64,000 bases of DNA, from contig JAOANE010000054.1 in assembly GCA_025194985.1 (NCBI GenBank), forward strand, positions 1 to 64,000, read 5' to 3'. Source of the DNA: Regnicoccus frigidus. GTDB lineage: Bacteria; Cyanobacteriota; Cyanobacteriia; PCC-6307; Cyanobiaceae. Numbering within the stretch: position 1 is the first letter of the stretch; each line of letters opens with the position of its first letter. The notes beneath the pieces are model-generated. The model did not search any database. It was not told the DNA's origin and worked only from the letters and a program-made list of their open reading frames with translations. Shown here piece after piece: positions 24,830 to 32,642 of the stretch. A program made the translations under genes and the position numbers.

Positions 24830-25735
24830 CTGCGGCAGGGCCACCACCGCGGGCGCTTTGCCCCTTCCCCCAGCGGCGATCTTCACCTCGGCAATCTGCG
24901 CACGGCCCTGCTCAGCTGGTTGCAGACCAGGCTGAGCGGTGGCGAGTGGTTGCTGCGCTTCGACGATCTCGACACGCCCCGCAACCGCAGCGGTGCCTGC
25001 GAAGCCATCGAGGCCGACCTGGGCTGGTTGGGTCTCGATTGGGACGGCCCGGCGCTCTTTCAAAGTGAGCGCCGCTCGCTCTACGACGCGGCACTGGCCA
25101 GGCTGCGCTCCTCGGGCCAGCTCTATCCCTGCCATTGCAGCCGGCGGATGCTCGCCGATCTTTCAGCCCCCCACGGCGGATGGTCGCCCTATCCAGGTCT
25201 CTGCCGCGCCGTTCCTGCCGATTGGGGTACCAAGGATGGCCGCCAGCCCAGCTGGCGCTTGCGGCTGGCGCCGGGGCGGCTGCATTGGCCTGAACTGGTT
25301 GGACGCGAGGCTGGGCTGGATGGTCCTACGGCTGTCGGTGACGTGGTGCTGCGCAGGGCCGATGGCTTTGTGGCTTATCACCTGGCCACGGCAGTCGATG
25401 AGCTGACCCTGGGCATCAGCACGGTGCTGCGTGGAGCCGACCTCTGGCACTCCACCGCCCCGCAGCTGGCTGTGATGGCCTGCCTGGAGCGGCGTCCTCC
25501 CGACTACTGGCATGTGCCGCTCTGGTGCGGGCCCGGCGGCGAACGGCTGGCCAAGCGATCGGCGGCCGAAGGGCTGGCTGGGTTGCGCGCTCAGGGACTG
25601 GATGGACCGGCGGTGATCGGTCAGTTGGCGGCGAGTCTGCAGCTGGTGCCAGTCGGCAGTCGCCTCAGTGCCCTGGAGCTCTGCGAGCAACTCAGCCTGC
25701 CCCTGTTGCGGGAGCGGCTACGCCAGCCCCTGTAA
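24830..25735 (+). CDS. gluQ: Glutamyl-Q tRNA(Asp) synthetase (start uncertain)
   Basis: A class I synthetase-like protein lacking an anticodon-binding domain; it attaches glutamate to queuosine 34 of tRNA-Asp. The ATP-site motif GRFAPSPSGDLHLGN starts at 24851 and continues into LRTALLSWLQTRLSGG, LRFDDLDTPR and the KRSAAEG counterpart of KMSKS (RLAKRSAAEG). The first ATG, GTG or TTG in frame is TTG 24920, which lies after the HLGN motif, so a start there would remove the active site. The frame is open back to the hup stop (24718) but offers only ATC 24719, ATT 24728 and CTG 24830. CTG 24830 is used here as a minimum. Confidence 0.8.
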   Translation: MRQGHHRGRFAPSPSGDLHLGNLRTALLSWLQTRLSGGEWLLRFDDLDTPRNRSGACEAIEADLGWLGLDWDGPALFQSERRSLYDAALARLRSSGQLYPCHCSRRMLADLSAPHGGWSPYPGLCRAVPADWGTKDGRQPSWRLRLAPGRLHWPELVGREAGLDGPTAVGDVVLRRADGFVAYHLATAVDELTLGISTVLRGADLWHSTAPQLAVMACLERRPPDYWHVPLWCGPGGERLAKRSAAEGLAGLRAQGLDGPAVIGQLAASLQLVPVGSRLSALELCEQLSLPLLRERLRQPL

Positions 25736-25789
25736 AGCCGGTTTCTGTGAAAACGAATGCTCAGGCAAGGAAGGCTCAAGAAACAAACA

Positions 25790-25810
25790 CTTAAGAAAGG
25801 AATTCTTAAG
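25790..25810. terminator. Stem-loop after gluQ
   Basis: CTTAAGAA (25790-25797) and TTCTTAAG (25803-25810) form a perfect 8-bp inverted repeat with a 5-nt loop, 55 bp after the gluQ stop. The AT-rich stem is weak and no U-run follows, so it could instead be a binding site. Confidence 0.35.
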
Positions 25811-25884
25811 GAATGAAGCTGGATCGGTCCTCCCTGTGAGGAGCAGGAGGGGCAGACTGCATTCATGCAGATGGTGTTCGTTTC

Positions 25885-26145
25885 GTGACCTCCCTTCCCC
25901 CCTCCGGCTCAGGCCCCAGTGCCTCCTTGCCGAATGTTCCGCTGCCGCCGTGCCCGCATTGCGGCGGTAGTGGGGTGCTGAGGATGAGTGAGCAGCGCTT
26001 TCGCACCTGCCTCGACTGCCTTGGCCAGGGTCATGAGCCGCGCTTCGAGCCCCAGCCGAGGCTTCAAGACATGATCCAGCCGGACGTGATTCAGCCCTGG
26101 AACCAGGAGATCAACGCTGGGGCCTTCTCTTCTGGCTCCAGATGA
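25885..26145 (+). CDS. Small zinc-ribbon-like protein
   Basis: An 86-residue protein with two CxxCxGxG-type knuckles, CPHCGGSG and CLDCLGQG, spaced 17 residues apart, as in half of the DnaJ central zinc domain. It probably binds one Zn2+. N- and C-terminal tails are Pro- and Gln-rich with no domain. Short DnaJ-zinc-finger-like proteins occur in cyanobacteria, some linked to photosystem biogenesis, but I cannot assign a role. GTG at 25885 is the only practical start. The 3' end overlaps a 38-residue membrane-protein gene on the other strand by 35 bp. Confidence 0.65.
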   Translation: MTSLPPSGSGPSASLPNVPLPPCPHCGGSGVLRMSEQRFRTCLDCLGQGHEPRFEPQPRLQDMIQPDVIQPWNQEINAGAFSSGSR

Positions 26146-26227
26146 AGAAGGTGGCGGTCCCGACCACCACCGCTAAGGGCGCAGCCGTGAGCAGCAGCAG
26201 GATGACGGCAGTCCAGTCGGTGTACAT
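26111..26227 (-). CDS. Tiny single-pass membrane protein (38 residues)
   Basis: ATG at 26227 opens a 38-codon frame: a short polar N-terminus (MYTDWTAV), a hydrophobic helix of about 24 residues (VILLLLTAAPLAVVVGTATFF), then IWSQKRRPQR with five basic residues. The positive end predicts a cytoplasmic or stromal C-terminus. Size and layout are those of the small photosystem, cytochrome b6f or NDH subunits of cyanobacteria, but it does not match PsbK/M/T/X/Y/N, PsaM, PetG/L/M/N or Psb30 as I know them. It lies between two plus-strand small genes and overlaps the zinc-ribbon gene end. Confidence 0.55.
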   Translation of the reverse strand: MYTDWTAVILLLLTAAPLAVVVGTATFFIWSQKRRPQR

Positions 26228-26282
26228 CGTGGCGAGAAAAGCTCGTCGCCATCATCCCGTTTCGCCGGTCAGCACCTAAACC

Positions 26283-26594
26283 ATGACAACCGCCCATCAC
26301 CAAAGCCCCTGGCAAGCCGCCATTTCCATCGCAACTTCGATTGCCGCCTCCAGCGCAACGGCAGCACTTCTGCTCCTGGTGGGCGCTGCGGCTCCTGGAC
26401 GAGCTGAGCCCCTGTTGGCTGATATCCGCTTCGACAATTGCCGCCCGGCTGTCGGCGGCGGAATCACCTGTGATACCCAGCCGGAAGGCAACACCTTGCT
26501 CAATGACGAAGCGGCCCGCTACGGACTGTTCGATGACGCCAGCCCAGGATGGAGTGAATTCGAGCCGTACCAGGGCGATGATCAAATGTTCTGA
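26283..26594 (+). CDS. Small exported protein of unknown function
   Basis: A 103-residue protein with an N-terminal signal peptide (hydrophobic SATAALLLLVGAAAPGRA, cleavage likely before EPLLA) and an acidic mature part of about 60 residues. Two cysteines (FDNCRP, ITCDTQ) could form a disulfide. The segment GGGITCDTQPEGNTLLNDEAARYGLFDDASPGW looks conserved-type but I do not recognise a named family. ATG at 26283 is clear. It lies divergently from the 38-residue membrane-protein gene with 55 bp between the starts. Confidence 0.6.
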   Translation: MTTAHHQSPWQAAISIATSIAASSATAALLLLVGAAAPGRAEPLLADIRFDNCRPAVGGGITCDTQPEGNTLLNDEAARYGLFDDASPGWSEFEPYQGDDQMF

Positions 26595-26715
26595 AATCAG
26601 GGGTTTTGAGCAACGGGTCCGGGCTCGTTGGTGAGAGCCAGCCTCTAGCGTCGGGTCTGGTGCAAGGCCTGTTCTGTACTCCGTTCTTACCCGTTTCCTC
26701 TACGTCCTCGGACCG

Positions 26716-27615
26716 GTGTTCATCGTGGCTGTCCATCTGGGCTGCCTGCTGCTGCTGGCCACGGGCCTCGGGCTCGGCGCGATCGCCTGGGCCGTGACGC
26801 TCTATCTGCTGCGAATGCTGGCCACAACGGCGATCTATCACCGCCTGATCACCCATCGCAGCTACCAGGCCCCCAAACTGGTGCTCTGGCTTGGGGCGTT
26901 GGTGGGGGCTTCGGCAGGGCAGATGGGCCCGAGCTGGTGGAAGGCTCACCACCTCAGTCACCATCGCTACGTCGACACCGATCGGGATCCCCACAGCCCC
27001 CTGGCGCCCCTCAGGGGCTGGGCAGGCTTCTGGCGTTCCCAGGTCGGCTGGCTGCTGCGGCCTTCCTTTTTCCCCGAGCGGCTCCCCCCGGACGTGGAGG
27101 CTGATCCGGTGCTGCGCCTGATCGACCGGCTGCATGTCCTGCCGGCCGTAGGCCTGGGCTGGTTGTCGTTCGCCCTGGGCGGCCTTCCCTTGCTGGCGGC
27201 CTACTGCCTCAGCACCACAGTGCTGTTCCACGGCGTGGCGACCGTGAATTCCTTGGCCCACCTAGCGGGCGACCAGCCGTTTCGCACCGATGATCACAGC
27301 CGCAACAATGGCTTAGTGGCGCTGCTGACCCTCGGCGAGGGATGGCACAACCTGCACCACGCCTTCCAGTCATCGGCGCGGCAAGGGTTCACCCTGCAGG
27401 CGGGCCAGGTTTGCGTGCTGCCGGATCCCACCTATGGCTTCATCCGTTTCCTGGAACGCTGCGGCCTGGCGTCTCGCCTGATTGTTCCAAGCCAAGGTGA
27501 GCTGTTGAATCGGGCACGTTCAGCAGTTTCTGCCACTGACCAAGCAGGCCGGCTGGAATCGGCCGGGGCCGGTAATCGCCGGCAGCGGCGGGTCCATGGC
27601 GCAGCACGGCGTTAA
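26716..27615 (+). CDS. desC: Fatty acid desaturase (delta-9 type)
   Basis: A membrane di-iron desaturase inserting a first double bond into acyl chains. The three histidine boxes are present: HRLITHRSY, HHLSHHRYVD and EGWHNLHHAF. It has about 299 residues with four main hydrophobic segments. The start is GTG 26716; similarity-like coding (RFLYVLGP) continues some residues upstream without a canonical start codon. The last 58 codons overlap the convergent cupin gene. The C-terminal tail after FLERCGLASRL is low-complexity and probably read-through. desC is the likely symbol because only one double-bond class fits the HR/HH box spacing, but it could be another acyl-lipid desaturase. Confidence 0.85.
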   Translation: MFIVAVHLGCLLLLATGLGLGAIAWAVTLYLLRMLATTAIYHRLITHRSYQAPKLVLWLGALVGASAGQMGPSWWKAHHLSHHRYVDTDRDPHSPLAPLRGWAGFWRSQVGWLLRPSFFPERLPPDVEADPVLRLIDRLHVLPAVGLGWLSFALGGLPLLAAYCLSTTVLFHGVATVNSLAHLAGDQPFRTDDHSRNNGLVALLTLGEGWHNLHHAFQSSARQGFTLQAGQVCVLPDPTYGFIRFLERCGLASRLIVPSQGELLNRARSAVSATDQAGRLESAGAGNRRQRRVHGAARR

Positions 27616-27928
27616 CCAGGGTGGCGGAGTAACGACCCTGGTTGATTGCCCCGTGCGGCACGCCGGGGGGAATGCGCACCATCACCGGGTCGTCTTCGCG
27701 CAGGGTGATCCGCTCGAAGCGGCCGTTGTGGAGCACGACTAAGTCGAGGGAGCCACGCAACAGGATCAGCTGATCGGTCTGGTGGCGATGGCAGAACAGC
27801 TCCCAGGGTTGTTGCGGTGCCAACTCGGCAATCAGGGTCTGGTCGCTGGATTGGGCTGCGTAGAAGGTGATGCGGCCGGTACAGCTGCGCTCCAGCTGTA
27901 CGACCTCGACGGATGGCGAAAGGGCCAT
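27440..27928 (-). CDS. Cupin-fold protein, sugar-epimerase-like
   Basis: A 162-residue single-domain cupin. The fold is seen as WELFCHRHQTDQLILLRGSLDLVVLHNGRFERITLREDDPVMVRIPPGVPHGAINQG. Two His near CHRHQTDQ and one in PHG are candidate metal ligands. It resembles proteins annotated as dTDP-4-dehydrorhamnose epimerase-related in cyanobacteria, but the catalytic His-Asp pair of true RmlC is not obvious, so I give no enzyme name. ATG at 27928 (MALSPSV) starts at the domain. The 3' end overlaps the desaturase gene by 176 bp. Confidence 0.7.
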   Translation of the reverse strand: MALSPSVEVVQLERSCTGRITFYAAQSSDQTLIAELAPQQPWELFCHRHQTDQLILLRGSLDLVVLHNGRFERITLREDDPVMVRIPPGVPHGAINQGRYSATLVNAVLRHGPAAAGDYRPRPIPAGLLGQWQKLLNVPDSTAHLGLEQSGETPGRSVPGNG

Positions 27929-28061
27929 TGACGGGTGAGCGCGTTGATTCGTCAATTCTGGTTACAAAACGTTGCGCCCAATGACTTGTTTATCACCGAA
28001 CCGTTCGGGTGTGAGCGAACCCTGGCGTCTTCTGCTGGCCGGCAGGGCTGGAGCTGTTCAA

Positions 28062-28135
28062 CGGGCCGTGCTGGACTCGAACCAGCGACCGTGCGATTAG
28101 AAGTCGCATGCTCTATCCAACTGAGCTAACGGCCC
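28062..28135 (-). tRNA. tRNA-Arg(TCT)
   Basis: 74-nt cloverleaf on the minus strand. Acceptor GGGCCGT pairs with ACGGCCC, the anticodon loop CTTCTAA gives anticodon TCT, and the T-arm has GGTTCGAGTCC. CCA is not encoded. Confidence 0.96.
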
Positions 28136-28151
28136 ACCCGGGCAGCCTAAG

Positions 28152-28967
28152 GTGAGCGGCTACGCAACCCTCTCCAGTTCCATGGCGGCCAACCGGCTCA
28201 GCGACGAGCAGAAACAGGACTTGGTGCGGCGCTATCAGCGGGGCGAGGGCTCCCAGGCGCTGGCTGCGGCCTTCGGTTGCAGCGCCAACACGGTGACGCG
28301 CCTGGTCAAGGCGGCTCTGGGGGAGGAGGTCTACGGACAGCTCAAGCGGCAACGGGGCAAGGCCCAAGCTTCTCCGCTTGCCACCACAGCGCCAGTTGCT
28401 GTTGCCGGCGCTGACCTAGGTGCTGGCGCTGAAGACGTTGAAGACGTTGAAGACGGCGCTGAATTAGGCCAAGAGGACGACGACGAGGACACCAGGCCCG
28501 GTGTGCTGGCGATCGATGATGCCGATGATTTCGGTGAGGACGACGACAGCGACGACGAGGGCGGCGATGGCGGCGATGGCTTCGGGCGGGACCGAGAAGG
28601 CAATCTGTTTGTGGCCGTCCCCGTGGGCGTTGCCCTTGAGGATCGCCCAGCGGCAGCCTGCCAGCCGCTGGAGAGCGCGCCACTGCCTGAAAGCCTCTAC
28701 ATGCTCGTCGACAAGACGGTGGAACTGCAGGCCCGCCCCCTCAGCGATTTTCCTGAGCTGGGCCGACTGCCCGATGGGGAGCAACAAGGTCAGGCGCTGC
28801 TGGTGTTCGCCAACCCGCGCCAGGCCAAGCGCCACTGCGGGCGCACCCAACGGGTGATCAAGCTGCCTGACAGCCAGGTGTTGCGGCGCACCGCCCCCTA
28901 CCTGCTGGTTCAGGGCATCACCCGACTCGTGCTCGAAGGCGCTGTCTATTCCCTGCCGGGATCCTGA
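28152..28967 (+). CDS. HTH protein with acidic linker
   Basis: A 271-residue three-part protein. Residues 15-60 form a helix-turn-helix (RLSDEQKQDLVRRYQRGEGSQALAAAFGCSANTVTRLVKAAL) of the transposase/resolvase kind. Residues about 90-150 are an extremely acidic linker rich in Asp, Glu and Gly, with a 9-bp tandem repeat coding for EDV. Residues 175-270 form a C-terminal domain (YMLVDKTVELQARPLSDFPELG, CGRTQRVIKLPDS, YLLVQGITRLVLEG). I recall similar conserved hypotheticals in picocyanobacteria but no function. It is probably a regulator or a nucleoid protein; no other transposase feature is present. GTG 28152 is used; ATG 28182 is possible. Confidence 0.75.
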   Translation: MSGYATLSSSMAANRLSDEQKQDLVRRYQRGEGSQALAAAFGCSANTVTRLVKAALGEEVYGQLKRQRGKAQASPLATTAPVAVAGADLGAGAEDVEDVEDGAELGQEDDDEDTRPGVLAIDDADDFGEDDDSDDEGGDGGDGFGRDREGNLFVAVPVGVALEDRPAAACQPLESAPLPESLYMLVDKTVELQARPLSDFPELGRLPDGEQQGQALLVFANPRQAKRHCGRTQRVIKLPDSQVLRRTAPYLLVQGITRLVLEGAVYSLPGS

Positions 28968-29188
28968 TCACCCCTGGGCATCACCAGGGCGGTGGCGCTG
29001 CCGCCGCTGATCACGCCCACCACCAGGGCGACGCCCACCAAAAAGCCGGTGGGCAGCGGCACGGTGCGGCCAATGCCAAGCTGCAGCACGGCCCGTTCGT
29101 TGAGGTTCTGCGAGCCCAGGCACAGGATCAGCAGCAGCAACAGGCCGCCACCGAGGCTGGAGAGCAGCAGGCGCAGACGCAGCAGCAC
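28946..29188 (-). CDS. LapA-like small membrane protein
   Basis: An 80-residue protein with two hydrophobic segments (residues 4-25 and 46-70) separated by SQNLNERAVLQLGIGRTVPLP. This layout, with QN, V.L and a VPLP before the second helix, resembles the LapA domain (DUF1049). LapA-type proteins take part in lipopolysaccharide assembly in proteobacteria; the role in cyanobacteria is not known to me. It converges with the HTH gene and overlaps it by 22 bp. Confidence 0.65.
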   Translation of the reverse strand: MLLRLRLLLSSLGGGLLLLLILCLGSQNLNERAVLQLGIGRTVPLPTGFLVGVALVVGVISGGSATALVMPRGDQDPGRE

Positions 29189-29269
29189 GGGACAAAACAG
29201 TTGGCTCTTGTGATTCTGACTGCTGGTGGGCGAGCGAACAGTGGCCAGGCGAACTGGTAGTGGCGGCTG

Positions 29270-30175
29270 CTATGGGGGTGGCTGGTGGAGCAGGGCGTAG
29301 ATCCTGCGGCGGGAGAGGCCGGTTTCGGCGGCGAGCTGGCGGGCGGCGTCGCTGCCACTGAGGCCCGCTGCCAGGCGCCGCGCCAGTTCCGCCCTGAGCT
29401 CGTGCTCGCTCCACTGGGGAGCTTCGGGGGCAGGGGCGCCGCCGAGCACCAGGGTGCATTCGCCGCGGGGGGGCACCTGGCGGAAGTGCTCCAGGGCCGC
29501 CTCCACCGTGGGACCAACCTGCTGTTCGTGGCGTTTGGTGAGTTCCCGGGCCACCAGCAGCGGTCGATTGCCGAGCAGATCGAGCAGGTCCTCCAGCAGT
29601 TCGACCAACCGGTGCGGCGCTTCGAACAGCACCAGCGTGCGGCGTTCCGCGGCCAGCTCCTGCAGGGCCTGGCGGCGCAGGCGGGCCTTGGCGGGTAGGA
29701 AGCCTTCGAAGCAGAAACGCCCCGTCGGCAGGCCACTGCTCACCAGGGCCGTGGTGACGGCGCAGGGGCCCGGAATGCAGATCACCGGCAGCCCGGCGGC
29801 GCGCACGGCCGCCACCAGCAGCTCGCCGGGATCGGAGATGCCCGGCAGGCCGGCATCGCTGATCAGCGCCAGGCTTTCGCCGGCCTGCAGCGCCGCGAGC
29901 AGCTCGGGGGTGCGGCCGTGCTGGTTGTGCTGGTGAAAGCTGAGCAGGCGGCCACGAATGGCGAAACCCGCCAACAGCTGGCCGCTGTGGCGGGTGTCTT
30001 CGCAGGCGATGCGATCGACTCCCGCGAGCACCTGTTGGGCCCGGGGCGAGAGATCGCCCCGGTTGCCGATCGGTGTGCCCACCAGGTAGAGCACACCGGC
30101 GGCGGGTTCAGCCGGGGGATCCAGCTTCAGCGGGGCCCGATCGATCTCAGACCGCCACGGGTTCCTGGGACACAC
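29270..30175 (-). CDS. rsmI: 16S rRNA (cytidine1402-2'-O)-methyltransferase
   Basis: An SAM-dependent enzyme that methylates C1402 in the ribosomal decoding centre. Family motifs are LYLVGTPIGNRGDLSPRA, CEDTRHSGQLL, SLALISDAGLPGISDPGELLV, PGPCAVTTALVSSGLP and RFCFEGFLP. The C-terminal part has the HTH-like tail (AAGLSGSDAARQLAAETGLSRRRIYALL). GTG 30175 overlaps the end of pnp by 29 bp. GTG 30094 would begin at VLYLVG, also a valid RsmI N-terminus. It follows pnp on the same strand, so the two are co-transcribed. Confidence 0.92.
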   Translation of the reverse strand: MCPRNPWRSEIDRAPLKLDPPAEPAAGVLYLVGTPIGNRGDLSPRAQQVLAGVDRIACEDTRHSGQLLAGFAIRGRLLSFHQHNQHGRTPELLAALQAGESLALISDAGLPGISDPGELLVAAVRAAGLPVICIPGPCAVTTALVSSGLPTGRFCFEGFLPAKARLRRQALQELAAERRTLVLFEAPHRLVELLEDLLDLLGNRPLLVARELTKRHEQQVGPTVEAALEHFRQVPPRGECTLVLGGAPAPEAPQWSEHELRAELARRLAAGLSGSDAARQLAAETGLSRRRIYALLHQPPP

Positions 30176-32267
30176 CGCGCAGGGTGAGGTTGATACGACC
30201 GCGGTTGTCGATCTCGCGCACCCGCACGGTGACGGCATCGCCCACCTTGATCACGTCTTCCACCTTCTCGACCCTGGCTTCGGAGAGCTGGGAGATGTGG
30301 ATCATCCCTTCCTTGCCGGGGAGGATCTCCACGAAGGCGCCGATCGGGATCACCCGGGTGACCGTGCCGCTGAACTGCTCGCCTTCACTGATCCGGCGGG
30401 TCAGCCCCTCGATGATCCGCTGGGCTTCCTCGGCGGCGGCGCCGTCGTGGCTGGCGATCGTGACGATGCCGCCATCCTCGATGTCGATCTTGGTGTTGGT
30501 GCGCTCGGTGATGCCCTTGATCGTGCGCCCACCGGGGCCGATCACCGTGCCGATCAGCTCGGGATCGATGCGGAAGCTGAGCAGCCGCGGGGCATGCGGC
30601 GAGAGGATCTCACGGGGCTTCTCGATTGCCTCCAGCATCTTCTCGAGGATGTGCAGCCGGGCCGGGCGGGCCTGGTTGACGGCTTCGGCGATGGTCTTCA
30701 CCGCCAGACCGGACATTTTCATGTCCATCTGCAGGGCGGTGATGCCCTTCTCGGTGCCGGCCACCTTGAAGTCCATGTCGCCGAGGAAATCCTCGATGCC
30801 CTGGATGTCGGTGAGGATGCGCACCTCATCACCCTCCTTGATCAGGCCCATGGCGGCGCCGCTTACGGGAGCCTTGAGCGGCACACCGGCATCCATCAGC
30901 GCCAGGGTGCTGCCGCAGACCGAGCCCATCGAGGTGGAGCCGTTGGAGCTGAGGCACTCCGAGACGACCCGCATCACGTAAGGGAAGCCCTCCTTGGCGG
31001 GAAGCACGGGAATCAGGGCCCGCTCGGCGAGGGCGCCGTGGCCGACTTCGCGGCGGCCGGGGGAGCGCATCGGCCGGGTTTCGCCGACGGAATAGGGGGG
31101 GAAGTTGTAGTGGTGGAGATAGGTCTTCTCGCCCATCGGGTTGAGGTCGTCCATCTCCTGGGCATCGCTGGGGGTGCCGAGGGTGGCGCAGGAGAGCACC
31201 TGGGTGAGCCCGCGCTGGAAGAGGCCGGAGCCATGCACCCGCTTGGGCAGCACGCCGACGGCCGCCGTGATCGGCCGCACTTCATCGAGGTTGCGGCCAT
31301 CGACCCGCTTGCCCTCGCTGAGGATCTGGGCGCGCATCAGCTTCTTGGTGATGCCCTTGTAGGTGTTGCCGAGGGCCTTGCCGGTGGCGGCCAGGCGGAT
31401 CGGATCGTCGTCGGAGAGACCGGCAATCTTCTGGGCCACGCCTGCCTTGATCACATCCAGCTGGGCGTCGCGCTCCGCCTTGGTGAGGCTGAACTGCTTG
31501 AGCACTTCGCCGATGCCGGCGCCGCATTCCTGCTCCAGGAAATTCGGCAGGGCGGCGTCGAGCACCTGCGCTTCCGGGAATACCTGCTCGATGCCCAGGT
31601 CGGCGAGGAGGGTCTGTTGGGCCTTGATCAGCTCGCCCACGGCTTCGTAGCCGAAGTCGATCGCTTCGATCACGTCTTGTTCGGGCAGCTGGTTGGCGCC
31701 CGCTTCAACCATCACCACCCCGGACGGGGTGCCGGCCACCACCAGATCCAGCTCACTGCGCTCGATCTCGCGGTAGCTGGGGTTGAGCACGAAGTCGTCG
31801 CCAAGCAGGCCGACGCGCACGGCCGCCATCGGGCCGTTGAAGGGGATTTTGGCCAGCAGGGTGGCGATCGAGGCGCCGGTCACGGCGAGCACATCGGGCG
31901 GGACCCGTTCATCCAGCGACAGGCATGTGGCGACCACCTGGAGGTCGTCCCGTAGCCAGGAGGGAAACAGCGGCCGCATCGGGCGGTCGATCAGGCGCGT
32001 GGTGAGGATGGCGCGCTCGGGGGGGCGGCCTTCGCGGCGGAAGAAGCTGCCGGGGATGCGTCCGGCGGCGTAGAGACGCTCTTCGTAGTCGCAGGTGAGG
32101 GGGAGGAAATCGATCCCTTCGCGACCCTTGGCCCTGGTGGCCGTGACCAGCACGGACGTATCACCACATTCAACTAACACGGCCCCGCCTGCTTGAGGGG
32201 CAAACAACCCTGTGGTCAGCCGGATCTCCCGACCATCGAAGGAGACCGACTGAATTTTTCCTGGCAC
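30147..32267 (-). CDS. pnp: Polynucleotide phosphorylase
   Basis: A 706-residue trimeric 3'-5' exoribonuclease, phosphate-dependent. Two RNase PH domains, an all-alpha middle domain, a KH domain (IGTVIGPGGRTIKGITE) and an S1 domain (GTVTRVIPIGAFVEILPGKEGMIHISQL) are present in order. The active-site region includes SMGSVCGSTLALMDAGVPL and FLGDMDFKVAGT. It degrades and tails RNA. The start is GTG at 32267 (MPGKIQSVSF). The tail after S1 is short, as in picocyanobacteria. rsmI lies downstream and overlaps it. Confidence 0.97.
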   Translation of the reverse strand: MPGKIQSVSFDGREIRLTTGLFAPQAGGAVLVECGDTSVLVTATRAKGREGIDFLPLTCDYEERLYAAGRIPGSFFRREGRPPERAILTTRLIDRPMRPLFPSWLRDDLQVVATCLSLDERVPPDVLAVTGASIATLLAKIPFNGPMAAVRVGLLGDDFVLNPSYREIERSELDLVVAGTPSGVVMVEAGANQLPEQDVIEAIDFGYEAVGELIKAQQTLLADLGIEQVFPEAQVLDAALPNFLEQECGAGIGEVLKQFSLTKAERDAQLDVIKAGVAQKIAGLSDDDPIRLAATGKALGNTYKGITKKLMRAQILSEGKRVDGRNLDEVRPITAAVGVLPKRVHGSGLFQRGLTQVLSCATLGTPSDAQEMDDLNPMGEKTYLHHYNFPPYSVGETRPMRSPGRREVGHGALAERALIPVLPAKEGFPYVMRVVSECLSSNGSTSMGSVCGSTLALMDAGVPLKAPVSGAAMGLIKEGDEVRILTDIQGIEDFLGDMDFKVAGTEKGITALQMDMKMSGLAVKTIAEAVNQARPARLHILEKMLEAIEKPREILSPHAPRLLSFRIDPELIGTVIGPGGRTIKGITERTNTKIDIEDGGIVTIASHDGAAAEEAQRIIEGLTRRISEGEQFSGTVTRVIPIGAFVEILPGKEGMIHISQLSEARVEKVEDVIKVGDAVTVRVREIDNRGRINLTLRGVSQEPVAV

Positions 32268-32642
32268 TTCTGATTATGTCCGTTTTGTTGACGTTGTTGA
32301 TTCTCGCATTTTGTCTTGCCCCCGTATGGGCTGCGCCCACTAGTGAAGAGGCAAAACGGGGTGATCAGGGCCCCAAACCTGCAATCAATATCGGCTGCGC
32401 CTGCTTGCCTGCCGGCAGCGCTGGCCTACAAAAACGCCCGACAGAGGGTGGCGTCAGGGCCACCCGTGCTGTTGATCTTGCCGCCACTTTTTCGCAACGA
32501 ATGGGGTCGCAAAAAAGGGGCGATAGAACACAACAGTCAAAAAGTTTGCGGACAATGAAGCGGAACAGAGCAGTTCAGCATCGGCCACATACCATCAGCC
32601 AGATTTTTTCATCAGCTGGAGTTGGTTGCCAGCCGAATGGGC
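32268..32642. other. Intergenic region upstream of pnp
   Basis: This 375-bp stretch lies between rpsN and pnp (both minus strand) and should hold the pnp promoter and 5' leader. It is less GC-rich than its surroundings. No RNA family was recognised. A plus-strand frame from 32276 resembles a signal peptide but is judged spurious. Confidence 0.5.

Noticed and set aside
30297..31955. 552-codon open frame on the plus strand
   Set aside because: It is an antisense shadow of pnp; GC-rich third positions make long open frames on the opposite strand. Its translation is His/Gly/Ala-rich without any domain.
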